The notes below the pieces were generated by a model. It saw only the letters and a program-made list of their open reading frames with translations, ran no database searches and was not told the origin of the DNA. Positions 9,691-18,459 of a stretch of 64,000 nt of DNA are shown here, piece by piece; position 1 is the stretch's first letter, and each line of letters opens with the position of its first letter. The position numbers and the translations under genes are program-made. The stretch covers positions 1 through 64,000 of the forward strand of contig CALCRE010000133.1 in the NCBI GenBank assembly GCA_937894465.1, read 5' to 3'. This DNA is from an uncultured Clostridia bacterium (GTDB taxonomy: Bacteria > Bacillota > Clostridia > JAAYHZ01).

Positions 9691-9719
9691 ATTATATATC
9701 CCACAATATATTTTGTCAA
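9691..9719 (-). promoter_or_regulatory. sigma-A promoter of the maltodextrin operon
   Basis: Read on the minus strand: -35 TTGACA at 9714-9719, a 17-base spacer, and -10 TATAAT at 9691-9696. Both boxes match consensus perfectly. The palindromic operators start seven bases downstream of the -10. Confidence 0.9.
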
Positions 9720-9808
9720 CAATTATCTTACATTTATTCATGTCATATCAATATATTTTAACTTTTGTATGATAAAGTGGTGTTGGGTTAGCGAGATATA
9801 CTATGTCT

Positions 9809-9836
9809 AAAAAAAGAGGCAGCTATTGTCTGCCTA
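9809..9836 (-). terminator. rho-independent terminator after the DUF4143 ATPase gene
   Basis: On the minus strand AGGCAG pairs with CTGCCT around a seven-base loop and is followed by CTTTTTTT. It lies about 65 bp after the stop codon of the ATPase gene at 9900. Confidence 0.75.
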
Positions 9837-9899
9837 GTAAGAGAAAAACTTATATTGCCAAGTTTATATCTGAATATCTTAGTATTGATGGAAGGTATA

Positions 9900-11255
9900 T
9901 TACAATGATGTAATATCAACTTTATATGTCGTGCCGGTTTTTACGGTTGACGGACTTATGAACATCATCATATACCATGGCAAATAGATCACGTCAGTTT
10001 CCCATGCGACATTCCCCCTACATACAACATAGGATTTGGGAATTTTCCACTCCGCAACACTTAATATTTTGTTCAGTGCTGAATGTTTTTTGAAATCATT
10101 ACCGGATTTCACTTCAATACATTCTATATGTGTTCCGTTTTGTATGACAAAATCCAACTCACCATATTTTTTTGAGTCAAAATAGTTTAGTCGAAAACCT
10201 TTGCTTTTAAGTTGTGTTGCGATCATGTTTTCCAGAATACTACCCATGTTGATGGACAAATCACCATTCAAAATACTGAATTGGATGTTATCCATGGAAG
10301 CAGCACATAATAAACCGCTATCGTTCATAAATAACTTGAACAGATTATGCTTAGCATTGAGCTGTAACGGCGGTTGTGGCTCTGTTACGTTATAACAAGG
10401 CAGAGCAACTCCTGCATCATCCAGCCAGCGAAAACTGTCCGCATAACGTTGTTGTCTTCCATGATCGTCCACCTTGTTCAAGAAAAACCGTCGATTCTTA
10501 TCATTGAGTTGAGAAGGGATACTGTCAAAAATAGCTTGAATCTTCATTTTGTCATTCCCTACGGCATATTTAGCAATATCCAAACGATACTGCTCAAGAA
10601 TATCGCTTTGGTTTTCAATTACACGTCCGATATCATGAGTGTCAACGTAGGTTTGTACTACCTGGGGCATTCCACCGACGACAACATAACTTTGAAAAAG
10701 CTTTAGCATGGTTTCATGAACGGAACCAGATACCGGTGCCAGTGTGTTAAAACAGTCATTCAGATATTCAATTGTTGCATCCTGAACTCCATTTGCCCAC
10801 AGGTATTCTTCAAAGTCCATAGGGTACATACGATAAATTTCCTCAAACCCCACCGGATAGGAACGAACTTCCTTATACCTCACACCGAGAAGTGAACCGG
10901 ATTCAATATAATCAAAACGCCCATCTTCAACAAGAAACTTTATCGCTGTTCGAACATTTGGACATTCCTGAACCTCATCGAACAATACAAGAGTTTTGCC
11001 GGGTGTCATTGGCTTTCTAGTATACGCAGTCAGATTTGTAATAAGGGTATTTGCATCAAAGCTCCCTTCAAAAATCAATTTTGCTTGTTCATCAAGCACA
11101 AAGTTAAGCTCAACAAAGTTCTCATAATGATCTTCAGCGAACTTTCGCACTAATGTGGTTTTACCAACTTGTCTTGCACCCACAATACACAAAGCTTTTT
11201 TGTTCTTTTGTGACTTCCAGTCAAGAAGTTTATCGTATGCCTTTCGATACAACAT
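9900..11255 (-). CDS. AAA-type ATPase with DUF4143 domain
   Basis: A 451-residue stand-alone ATPase of the widespread AAA_14/DUF4143 family, whose cellular role is not established. Walker A is GARQVGKTT near residues 26-34; Walker B is LVLFDEVQE near 90-98. The C-terminal DUF4143 domain (about 230-400) contains the DFVIQNGTHIECIEVKSG segment, which resembles a PD-(D/E)xK nuclease-like core. Members occur in many copies per genome in anaerobes and often travel alone, as here: it is flanked by a terminator on one side and a broken sugar locus on the other. The ATG start at 11255 is preceded by GAGGTGAA. Confidence 0.9.
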   Translation of the reverse strand: MLYRKAYDKLLDWKSQKNKKALCIVGARQVGKTTLVRKFAEDHYENFVELNFVLDEQAKLIFEGSFDANTLITNLTAYTRKPMTPGKTLVLFDEVQECPNVRTAIKFLVEDGRFDYIESGSLLGVRYKEVRSYPVGFEEIYRMYPMDFEEYLWANGVQDATIEYLNDCFNTLAPVSGSVHETMLKLFQSYVVVGGMPQVVQTYVDTHDIGRVIENQSDILEQYRLDIAKYAVGNDKMKIQAIFDSIPSQLNDKNRRFFLNKVDDHGRQQRYADSFRWLDDAGVALPCYNVTEPQPPLQLNAKHNLFKLFMNDSGLLCAASMDNIQFSILNGDLSINMGSILENMIATQLKSKGFRLNYFDSKKYGELDFVIQNGTHIECIEVKSGNDFKKHSALNKILSVAEWKIPKSYVVCRGNVAWETDVIYLPWYMMMFISPSTVKTGTTYKVDITSL

Positions 11256-11477
11256 TCGTATTCACCTCTAAATTGTTGATTACAGATTTCATTGTATCAT
11301 ATTTCCCTCTATTAATAAATATTTCTGCAACATTATTCATTTGTTTCTTAACTAATATCGCGACGTTATTCTTGATTTTATACCCTTATGTCTGTTTTCT
11401 CTCCCTGTTTTCAAAATTCAAACATAACTGCCTTCCCATATGACGGATAACAAACCCTTTGGATTTTCTTTTGGCAT

Positions 11478-11888
11478 TCACATATGGCGTTCATATCGGT
11501 CATACTCTGTGTCAACTGTTTGACCGTCAACTTTTAAACTATTCATATATGTTAATGATAATTTAGTTTTACCGATGTACTCCAAAGTACAGTTTTTAAA
11601 TGAAATTTCTCTCTTTCTCATGGTATCGCAAAACAATTCAGAGGATTGATGCTCTTCTTTGGTTCCCAATTCACAAATCTAAAATGTTTCTTTGCCGTCC
11701 TGAATCAAATCGCTTTGGTCTTTTTCACTAAACTTAAGCTCATTCTTCCCGATCAATGATATGTAGACATCATTTAATCTTCCATAAATACGATTGTTTT
11801 CATGTATTTCAATTCTTAATCCTTGATCCAATTCATATATACCCGGAAAACATATGGGGCCCATTTTGATTTTCATATCGATTTCCAT
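11478..11888 (-). pseudogene. unrecognised small gene split by an in-frame TAG
   Basis: A single reading frame of 137 codons from an ATG at 11888 (GAGG upstream) down to a stop at 11478 is interrupted only by a TAG after residue 69. The two halves read MEIDMKIKMGPICFPGIYE... and ...ELGTKEEHQSSELFCD.... I do not recognise the family. It starts 18 bp after the end of the decayed GPH symporter, so both were probably one operon for uptake and use of a glycoside and have decayed together. Suppression of the amber codon is possible in principle, but nothing here suggests it. Confidence 0.55.
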
Positions 11889-11906
11889 GAATAGTCCTCA
11901 TTTCAT

Positions 11907-12707
11907 TTAGATTAATGTTTTCTTAAGAGCCTCAACTTCCACCTCGTTTAATGGCGACTCTTTTATATTTCCTCTCTTGAACTCAAGATGCTTGATTAGC
12001 TTCCCATGCAATTGCCTAGTCAATGGATATTTTTTGCTAATAAATGAGTAAAAATCAACAGTATGAACGGAAAGCCTGCAGCGATAACCTTTAACGCCGT
12101 GATGACAGCTTGAGGCTGTTCCATCAGCACTTCAACAATTTTTCCGTCTACCACCTGCTCCATAGGCTTAATATATCCTGGAAAATCTAAGATACCGGAT
12201 ACGATAAATAGTCCTACAGCAGAAGATAGTCCTCGCATAAATGTCATGATTCCACTAAAGCAACCTTCATCTCTTTTTCCCGATTCTAATTCACCCACAT
12301 CCGTACATCCGGGTACATCATCCAAGGCATCATCACACATCCTACAAGACCAATACCCATAACAGATAGAAGATAGGAGAACAGAACATATGCAAACTTC
12401 ACCCTTTCATTATCATTTGAAACAAGTAATACCATAACAATAAGAAGGCTGCTAAAATGCCGAAAAAACCGATTAGAAATTATGGTCTTCTCCTTCCCCA
12501 TCGAGGAGTTCTTGTGTTATCTGTGATAGCTCCCATTAGCGGGGCATTGACAGCATCCCATATTTTACTGACGAGAACCGCGGTTCCAGTAAAAGTCGGT
12601 CTTAATTTTACAACATCCGTCAAGAATATCAGGTAATAAAATGAAATAATAATGGAGGCACCTCCACCAAAAATATCTCCCGCCGCAAAGATAATAACCT
12701 TATTCAT
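11907..12707 (-). pseudogene. decayed GPH-family sugar/cation symporter (MelB-like)
   Basis: Remnant of a glycoside-pentoside-hexuronide:cation symporter, normally about 450-480 residues. The start is intact (MNKVIIFAAGDIFGGGAS..., then the diagnostic TDNTRTPRWGRRRP). Right after that a TAA replaces the expected Tyr codon (P-stop-FLIGFFGIL). About 200 residues are then missing before FSYLLSVMGIGLVGCVMMPWM. A frameshift follows PDV (continuing TDVGELESGKRDEG in another frame), and another follows LLAK, in a run of six A, before PLTRQLHGKLIKHLEFKRG. At least one stop, one deletion and two frameshifts make it non-functional. Confidence 0.85.
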
Positions 12708-12889
12708 TTTTTTCTAAAAAGCGATTCCATATATCGATAACTCTAATCTATAAAAAAATCATACCGCAATCAACCATATCAAATAATAAAGGTATATAAA
12801 TATATGATAAAATACTTATAGCAGCTTTCTTATACAATTGGTATAATGATGCAAATTACGTGAAAAATGAATGCACGGAGATTAACTTT

Positions 12890-13714
12890 ATGTCTGATAT
12901 TAGAAAACCAATAAATAATGATGTCTTTAATGCAGTTAGCGACTTTTTTTACAGGATGTTGGCACCTGAAATTAAGGAAATCACTTCTCCGGATAACATC
13001 GTTGTAGCCATTGGAGGCTCGGTGTCATATGGTTTTGCAGATCAACTTTCTGATGTTGACGTATATATCATCGGAGATTGCCAAGAAATACATCGATCAA
13101 AAACATTACGAAAATACCTATTTATGCATCAGAACATTAACGGATCACCTGTACATTTTATACCACTCCATACAAATAACGGCCCATACGCCTCTTTTTA
13201 TTGTTTACTCCGGGAAGAATATGAGAAATTGAAAGAGTGCGAAGAAAATCTTCTTTATGATTTAGTGCATTATGTTCCTATTCATGACCCGAAAGGATCC
13301 TTACGCAAGGCAAAGGATTTTATTAACAATATTGATTATGACTTTTGGAAAGAGCGATGCATGGAACATTGTACAAAACTTATTGATATGCTGGAGGTTT
13401 TTTATAGCAGTACGAAAAGAGGTAACAATGTAGCAATATGCACACATTTCGGAAAAGCTTATGAAGGCTTGATGCAAATAGGGTATCTTCTTTCAGGAAA
13501 ACCTTACCCTTATTCCAAATGGCTCTGGAACGGTTTGGAGTCGGTTGATAAGAAGATCTATGAAACTATAAGGAATGACATCGTTGAAAAGCTTCCTTGC
13601 ACTCAAGAAGAATTCATAAAAATGATTCAGAATTTGACTCAAGTAATCACCAGGAGATTAAAAGAAAGGAATACCATTCCACTATATATCATTGAAGATA
13701 TGATGAATCCATAA
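12890..13714 (+). CDS. nucleotidyltransferase-fold protein
   Basis: A 274-residue cytosolic protein with a DNA-polymerase-beta-type nucleotidyltransferase core: AIGGSVSYGFADQLSDVDVYI, that is GGS...SDxD, near residues 41-61. A mostly helical C-terminal half includes ...GKAYEGLMQIGYLLSGKPYPYSKWLW, a pattern seen in DUF4037-like proteins. Substrate is unknown. I chose the ATG at 12890 because CGGAG lies nine bases upstream; a GTG at 12860 would add ten residues but has no ribosome binding site. A TATAAT at 12842-12847 may be the -10 box. The next gene begins 34 bp downstream and is probably co-transcribed. Confidence 0.65.
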   Translation: MSDIRKPINNDVFNAVSDFFYRMLAPEIKEITSPDNIVVAIGGSVSYGFADQLSDVDVYIIGDCQEIHRSKTLRKYLFMHQNINGSPVHFIPLHTNNGPYASFYCLLREEYEKLKECEENLLYDLVHYVPIHDPKGSLRKAKDFINNIDYDFWKERCMEHCTKLIDMLEVFYSSTKRGNNVAICTHFGKAYEGLMQIGYLLSGKPYPYSKWLWNGLESVDKKIYETIRNDIVEKLPCTQEEFIKMIQNLTQVITRRLKERNTIPLYIIEDMMNP

Positions 13715-13748
13715 TCAGAACATAGAAAATAAATATAGGAGTAGTTAC

Positions 13749-14552
13749 ATGAATCAAAAATCCAGATTGGATATTGAGAGAGATGGTTTTGGAAGAATTG
13801 TTAGGCGAACGGAAACATCCAACGGAGTAATGACAACAACATCGCATGTATATAATGAATACGGCGATTTGTTGAAAATCCAAGTCAAGAAACAAGATAC
13901 TCTCCTACGAGATGAAATCTACCGTTATGAATTTGATGAACACAAAAACAAAACCATAAAACATATAGAAAGCTCCGGTTTACCTGAGCGTATCACTAGT
14001 TCGTCTACCTATCACTATGCAAATGAATATGAAGATGACAAGTTGATCAAAAAGAGCTGTTTACACGAGAACATTGTACTATATATGAATCAGTACACTT
14101 ATGAAGGAACTAAATTGATCCGAATACAAAAATATAACACGCCCCCGGATCTGAACTTGTGGCGTACTGAATTACTAAGTTATGAAAAAAACAAGGTCAT
14201 AAAAACAAGTTATATGCCTAATGGGATAGTATCTCACTATAGCATCAGTGAACTTTCCGCCGGTATTCCAATGAATAGGCAAGTTTTAAGTCCCGTAAAA
14301 GGTTTATATCATTGGGAATTTACGAATTTTGAACCTGCCTATTGTTCGGTTTACATAAGTGAGAACCAACTTACCGGTAAAATATTACTGGAAATACTAA
14401 AGCATATTCAAAGTATAAAGGCAGTGCATAATGAACCTCTTCTCCTGGTTATTGAATGTTCGGATACTTTTGTTGATACCTCAGACAAAACAATTTATGA
14501 TATTGAAATGAGTTACAGGGAACAAGGGATCAGCATTCAATACGCACCTTAA
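13749..14552 (+). CDS. hypothetical protein with YD-repeat-like N-terminal half
   Basis: A 267-residue protein without signal peptide. Its first 130 residues hold a loose series resembling RHS/YD repeats: DGFGRIVRRTETSNG, YNEYGDLLKIQVKK, YRYEFDEHKNKTIKHIE, YTYEGTKLIRIQKY. The C-terminal 80 residues have a different, mixed alpha/beta look (LLLVIECSDTFVDTS). AGGAG lies nine bases before the ATG. It follows the nucleotidyltransferase-like gene by 34 bp. A short cytosolic YD-like protein is unusual, since YD repeats normally occur in very large secreted toxins. No function can be assigned. Confidence 0.5.
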   Translation: MNQKSRLDIERDGFGRIVRRTETSNGVMTTTSHVYNEYGDLLKIQVKKQDTLLRDEIYRYEFDEHKNKTIKHIESSGLPERITSSSTYHYANEYEDDKLIKKSCLHENIVLYMNQYTYEGTKLIRIQKYNTPPDLNLWRTELLSYEKNKVIKTSYMPNGIVSHYSISELSAGIPMNRQVLSPVKGLYHWEFTNFEPAYCSVYISENQLTGKILLEILKHIQSIKAVHNEPLLLVIECSDTFVDTSDKTIYDIEMSYREQGISIQYAP

Positions 14553-14594
14553 AGACAACCATATATAATGGGATCCATACAGATTTTAAGATCA

Positions 14595-14969
14595 TTATTT
14601 TTCCAATGAAAATCTGAAGGATTGGTCAATCCAATCCAAAAGCTCATCATTTATATCATCGATGATTTGTACAATAACGTGATGTGTCCAGCGGTTTGGG
14701 TAAGGTTCTACCACTTCGGCAATACGTGGAGAATATATGGGAAAAGGTAGACCGAAAGATATGTTCATATAATATTCAGGTCTGGCTTTAACTTTTCGAT
14801 AGGGCAATGACACATACAAAAATCCATGCTTATTGGAAAAGGAAATCTGGGTTTTTTGGACCTTCTTTTTAACTCCCGGATATTTTTGCAAGATGGTTTT
14901 TTCAAATAACAAATACACAGTCAGCATTTCCGGCATTTTATCAAAGAATAGAGCAATATCAATATTCAT
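14595..14969 (-). CDS. DUF5655-like small protein
   Basis: A 124-residue soluble protein. The middle (LQKYPGVKKKVQKTQISFSNKHGFLYVSLP) and the C-terminal PNRWTHHVIVQIIDDINDELLDWIDQSF resemble DUF5655/DUF4287-type proteins, which lack a known activity. Its start overlaps the end of the upstream metallo-hydrolase gene by 4 bp, so the two are translated together. Confidence 0.5.
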   Translation of the reverse strand: MNIDIALFFDKMPEMLTVYLLFEKTILQKYPGVKKKVQKTQISFSNKHGFLYVSLPYRKVKARPEYYMNISFGLPFPIYSPRIAEVVEPYPNRWTHHVIVQIIDDINDELLDWIDQSFRFSLEK

Positions 14970-15667
14970 ATATTCTCCTCCTTCCAGATTCCCCCATGAT
15001 AACAGATAACGGTGTCTGCGTGATAATCCAACATTTCCTTTTTTGATTTTTTAGCTGCCTTTAAATCCAATGCATATTGCGGATTAGCTATGGCAAGTTT
15101 TCCCTTCACTAAAACGGCCGCATCCCCTGTTATCAGGGTTTTATGATTCTTTAAGTAAAGTGAGATATGACCCGGGGTATGTCCGGGGGTTGCGATGATT
15201 CTGCACCCTCCACACCAATCGAATGCATCATCGGCTTTTACTTTATTATCAACAGCACAAGGTTCCGTCTTACGGATCATTTCCATAAAAGCCAATCCGA
15301 AAGCCTTTTGCTCATCCGGTAATGTTTCCTGTCTTTTCTCCGCTTGTTCTAAACGAAGAGATTTCCTATCCCCTGAAATATATGGTTCTTCTATTTCGCT
15401 AGCTACAACCTTCGCTTTTGGATATTTTTGCTTTAGAGCTTTTAAGGATCCCATATGGTCAAGGTCATGATGAGTAATCACAATGTGTGTCAATTGATTG
15501 ATGTCAAGACCTTTTTCTTCGAATGCCTTTTCAATCAACGGCAGAAAACCATAAAACCCGCAATCCACCAAGACCATATTTTGATCATCTAATAATACAA
15601 CCGGATAAATGATGTTTTCATTGCCATCAACTGTGTATTTTATTTCAATAACAACAATGTTTTCCAT
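14966..15667 (-). CDS. metallo-beta-lactamase-fold hydrolase
   Basis: A 233-residue cytosolic MBL-superfamily enzyme. The metal motif reads ITHHDLDHMG (His66-x-Asp68-x-Asp70-His71), a variant in which the second His of HxHxDH is Asp. Later ligands are visible in ATPGHTPGHISLY (near 155-168) and TGDAAV. It probably hydrolyses a thioester, lactone or glutathione-type substrate; the substrate cannot be read. It lies 13 bp after the anti-sigma-like gene and overlaps the DUF5655-like gene by 4 bp, so it may be an output of that sigma operon. Confidence 0.85.
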   Translation of the reverse strand: MENIVVIEIKYTVDGNENIIYPVVLLDDQNMVLVDCGFYGFLPLIEKAFEEKGLDINQLTHIVITHHDLDHMGSLKALKQKYPKAKVVASEIEEPYISGDRKSLRLEQAEKRQETLPDEQKAFGLAFMEMIRKTEPCAVDNKVKADDAFDWCGGCRIIATPGHTPGHISLYLKNHKTLITGDAAVLVKGKLAIANPQYALDLKAAKKSKKEMLDYHADTVICYHGGIWKEENI

Positions 15668-15680
15668 ACAACGGGCTCCT

Positions 15681-17180
15681 TTATCGACGGAAGTTTACGA
15701 CTTCTCCCGTCTTTTCCTGACTTAATAATGTTCCGTTTTTGTCGAATACATATCGATATACATAACTTGCACCGCCAATGGTAAAGGAGGATGTCATGGG
15801 CGAGAAAAATGTTTCCGTAATACTTTCAACATCCCAGCTAAGTTCTTGTGAGTCATTGATCGTAAGCTTACTACCTAGAGATCCTTTGACAGAATAAAAT
15901 TCCTTTGGTGTACCCGATATCGGATCGCACACCAAAAGCACCGCAGTGAATTGATCTCTCACAAGTTTGGTCAGCTCTTCTTTGGAGATATCCATTCGAT
16001 TGTTGTCGAATATATAACGGAGGATTGGGGCAATATCATGGCGTCCCCCCGCATTCTTATCAGCATCCTTTTCTCCTTTATCCGGGGCTGGAACGGAATA
16101 AGCACTAAGATAAACGTGCTCGTTGTATTCAATCATATCCCTAACGTAATAATAGTTGTCGTCCGAGTCATACAGGAACGAATCTATGATAACCCCCTCG
16201 CTATTCACTTTTATAATTTTAGCATATTCACCGGTCATATAACTTCCAAGCTGGACTATATAGTCACCCCCTAACTTTGCAGCATTCCAAATTCCATAAT
16301 TACCGACATCTGTCTTATGAAAGTTTATAACCTCACCGTCCGGATCCAACTCATTCAAGCAAAGATAACGAAGGTCTCCCCTGCTGAATACGGCAATTTT
16401 TTCATCTGTCGGAACAACCGCACCGATGTATTCGGATTTGAATCCATTGTAAAGCATGGTTTCCCACAGAACGGTCCCGTCAGAATCAATGCAGGCGATC
16501 CATGCATAACTTTTTTGTGCACTTGAATATGTTGGTAACCTACCATACACAATGATACGATCCCGGTTCATGACATAATCTTCTATCCAAAAATTACGAA
16601 ATTCTACTTGCCACACCAATTCATTCTTCTCATATTTTTCAAAGACACTTTTGTCGTGAACATCAAACCCCAAACGTTCATTAAGTTTCTCTACGGTATA
16701 ATACTTGTATGATACGGGGCTGTTAGTCCGTTCTTGTACAAAAAGCATGCCGTTTTTGTAATTCCAAAGATTTTTTAGATCTTCTGCTGTAGGGTTCTCC
16801 TGGAAAATTTCATATCCGCCTACTGCACTTTCAATGACTTGTGCTGTTTTATCATAATTGAAAGTCATTGTACGAATATCTCGGTACACCTTTCGAATTT
16901 CTCCTCTAGTAAGTCCCCCTATGGGCAAATCATATTCACTGAAAAAGATCACCGCTTCATTATATTCTCTGACTTGCGCGGCAATTGTATAAGCAGAAAC
17001 ACTTAAAACCAACAAAACCAGTACAAAACTAATCGCAACCAAGGGTTTAAGCTTGAGTTTTCTTATCTGCACAAGCTCGACCATTTTAGGTTCAGAACAA
17101 GCTGAAAGTACTTTTTCTTTATCAGGAAGCGGTATATCAACAAGCTGTTTCAAAATATTCCTAATTTCACGTTTTTTCAT
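15681..17180 (-). CDS. anti-sigma-factor-like membrane protein with large external domain
   Basis: A 499-residue protein: about 60 cytosolic residues (MKKREIRNILKQLVDIPL...), one transmembrane helix near 63-83 (LVAISFVLVLLVLSVSAY), then about 410 residues predicted outside, with beta-rich repeats that look propeller-like (WIACIDSDGTVLWE, KVNSEGVIIDSFLYDSDD, YRYVFDKNGTLLSQEK). The topology fits an anti-sigma factor holding the ECF sigma encoded upstream. The start at 17180 is decided by a near-perfect GAGGAGGT seven bases upstream; it overlaps the sigma gene by 14 bp. A longer upstream frame exists but lies inside the sigma gene and is rejected. Pairing with the sigma factor is inferred from order and topology. 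Confidence 0.72.
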   Translation of the reverse strand: MKKREIRNILKQLVDIPLPDKEKVLSACSEPKMVELVQIRKLKLKPLVAISFVLVLLVLSVSAYTIAAQVREYNEAVIFFSEYDLPIGGLTRGEIRKVYRDIRTMTFNYDKTAQVIESAVGGYEIFQENPTAEDLKNLWNYKNGMLFVQERTNSPVSYKYYTVEKLNERLGFDVHDKSVFEKYEKNELVWQVEFRNFWIEDYVMNRDRIIVYGRLPTYSSAQKSYAWIACIDSDGTVLWETMLYNGFKSEYIGAVVPTDEKIAVFSRGDLRYLCLNELDPDGEVINFHKTDVGNYGIWNAAKLGGDYIVQLGSYMTGEYAKIIKVNSEGVIIDSFLYDSDDNYYYVRDMIEYNEHVYLSAYSVPAPDKGEKDADKNAGGRHDIAPILRYIFDNNRMDISKEELTKLVRDQFTAVLLVCDPISGTPKEFYSVKGSLGSKLTINDSQELSWDVESITETFFSPMTSSFTIGGASYVYRYVFDKNGTLLSQEKTGEVVNFRR

Positions 17181-17718
17181 GGCTAACCTCCTCATTTTGA
17201 TAGCAAGCTTTGAGCTTCTTGACCGACCGTTGATATTTCTTCTGGGCAGATGTAACACTGATTCCCATGACACTAGCGATTTGCTTATAGGGCAGACCGG
17301 TATATAATCGATAGATGAGAATCCGCCTTTCTTCAGGGTCAAGCAAACTCAACAGTTCAAGCACTTCAATTTGTGAAAAGTCAGGCTGCGTTCCGGATGT
17401 TTCCGGTAATTTTGAATCTTCTATGGGAATGTCGGGCTTCCTCTTGCGAATCACATCAATGGAGCAATGATGAGCAATCGTTAACATCCAAGCCTTCGGG
17501 TTGCTGCCGGCTTTGTATGTATGTGCATACTTTGATATTTCGATCATGGTATTTTGTAATACATCCTCTGCATCCTGCACACTACCTGTGATCCCATAAG
17601 CTGTTGAATAGATCAGTTTTGCCATACAGTCATAAATGACTCCAAGAGCACCCTTATCTCCTTTTAAGAATGCAATCATTGCCTTATCGCAAACTTTGAT
17701 GATATTTTGAGTACGCAC
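17167..17718 (-). CDS. ECF-type RNA polymerase sigma factor
   Basis: A 183-residue sigma-70 family factor. Region 2 is DCMAKLIYSTAYGITGSVQDAEDVLQNTMIEI (about 28-60) followed by NPKAWMLTIAHHCSIDVIRKRK; region 4 is ELLSLLDPEERRILIYRLYTGLPYKQIASVMGISVTSAQKKYQRS (about 118-165). It directs transcription of an unknown regulon, probably including its own operon. The start is a GTG at 17718 with GGAGGTG ten bases upstream. Its 3' end overlaps the membrane anti-sigma gene, a classic sign of a co-translated pair. Target promoters could not be recognised in the window. Confidence 0.92.
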   Translation of the reverse strand: MRTQNIIKVCDKAMIAFLKGDKGALGVIYDCMAKLIYSTAYGITGSVQDAEDVLQNTMIEISKYAHTYKAGSNPKAWMLTIAHHCSIDVIRKRKPDIPIEDSKLPETSGTQPDFSQIEVLELLSLLDPEERRILIYRLYTGLPYKQIASVMGISVTSAQKKYQRSVKKLKACYQNEEVSHEKT

Positions 17719-17821
17719 CCTTGCTTTTCACCTCCTCATTTCATGCTCTGTATTTAAAGCGTTTTATCATTGTGCTTTCGGACAGGAAAATATTTTTCTT
17801 TTATACATCGTACATTTTGCT

Positions 17822-18337
17822 TCATTTCAATCCGGATAACATCCTTCGGATGACCGGTTTGAAAAGCAAATAGAATAAATAACCCAAAAGCCCGCCAATG
17901 GTGTTTGTTATTACATCAGTGATATCAGAGGAACGTAATCCATTGATCAACGGTTGGAGTAACTCAATTCCCAAGCTGAATAAAAACGTTTTGTATATGC
18001 AAGAAAACATGCTCTGTTTTTTAACTATGGGTAGCAAAAATCCAAAAGGGATTATCATAATAACGTTCAGTATGATTTGACGAAGAGCATCTCCTCTGCC
18101 ATGTATGTAGTCGACGAAAGGAGTCATATTCATAGGAATGTAGGGATGATTGAATATATATGGCAATGAAGTAATAACGGGCAATAAGGTTATGTACAAA
18201 ACCAATGAAACATACAGGTACATCAGTGTGTTGACGATCAATTTCGCCCTGCCCCTTTCCTGCCACCTGTTATAAAAAAAGATATATAATACAGCCAAAA
18301 CGATGAAATCTACAATAATTTTTAAATCTTGATTCAT
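17822..18337 (-). CDS. VanZ-family membrane protein
   Basis: A 171-residue integral membrane protein with four to five hydrophobic helices and the VanZ pattern NMTPFVDYIHGRGDALRQIILNVIMIIPFGFLLP followed by GIELLQPLINGLRSSDITDVITNTIGGLLGYL. VanZ itself raises teicoplanin resistance in Tn1546 by an unknown mechanism; most homologues are of unknown function. It lies 103 bp upstream of the ECF sigma gene on the same strand and could be its first operon member or independent. Confidence 0.88.
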   Translation of the reverse strand: MNQDLKIIVDFIVLAVLYIFFYNRWQERGRAKLIVNTLMYLYVSLVLYITLLPVITSLPYIFNHPYIPMNMTPFVDYIHGRGDALRQIILNVIMIIPFGFLLPIVKKQSMFSCIYKTFLFSLGIELLQPLINGLRSSDITDVITNTIGGLLGYLFYLLFKPVIRRMLSGLK

Positions 18338-18399
18338 AGTTCTCCTTTGTGAGCAACTACCGCTCTTTATAAATCATATACTGACATTATACAATGTCA

Positions 18400-18428
18400 T
18401 TGCACCGTATAAAAGCTTATGGTATCTT
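18400..18428 (+). promoter_or_regulatory. possible promoter of the GH116 gene
   Basis: TTGCAC at 18400-18405, a 17-base spacer and TATCTT at 18423-18428, about 30 bp before the ATG at 18460. The match is moderate. Confidence 0.4.
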
Positions 18429-18459
18429 ATCTATATCAGTGATATGGCAGGTGCTTATT

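Noticed and set aside
11679..11684. Pyrrolysine at the TAG in the small gene after the GPH symporter
   Set aside because: The gene sits in an obviously decayed operon and no methylamine-type gene or Pyl machinery is in the window.
17181..17342. Upstream extension of the anti-sigma-like gene
   Set aside because: It lies within the sigma factor gene in another frame; the start at 17180 has a near-perfect ribosome binding site.
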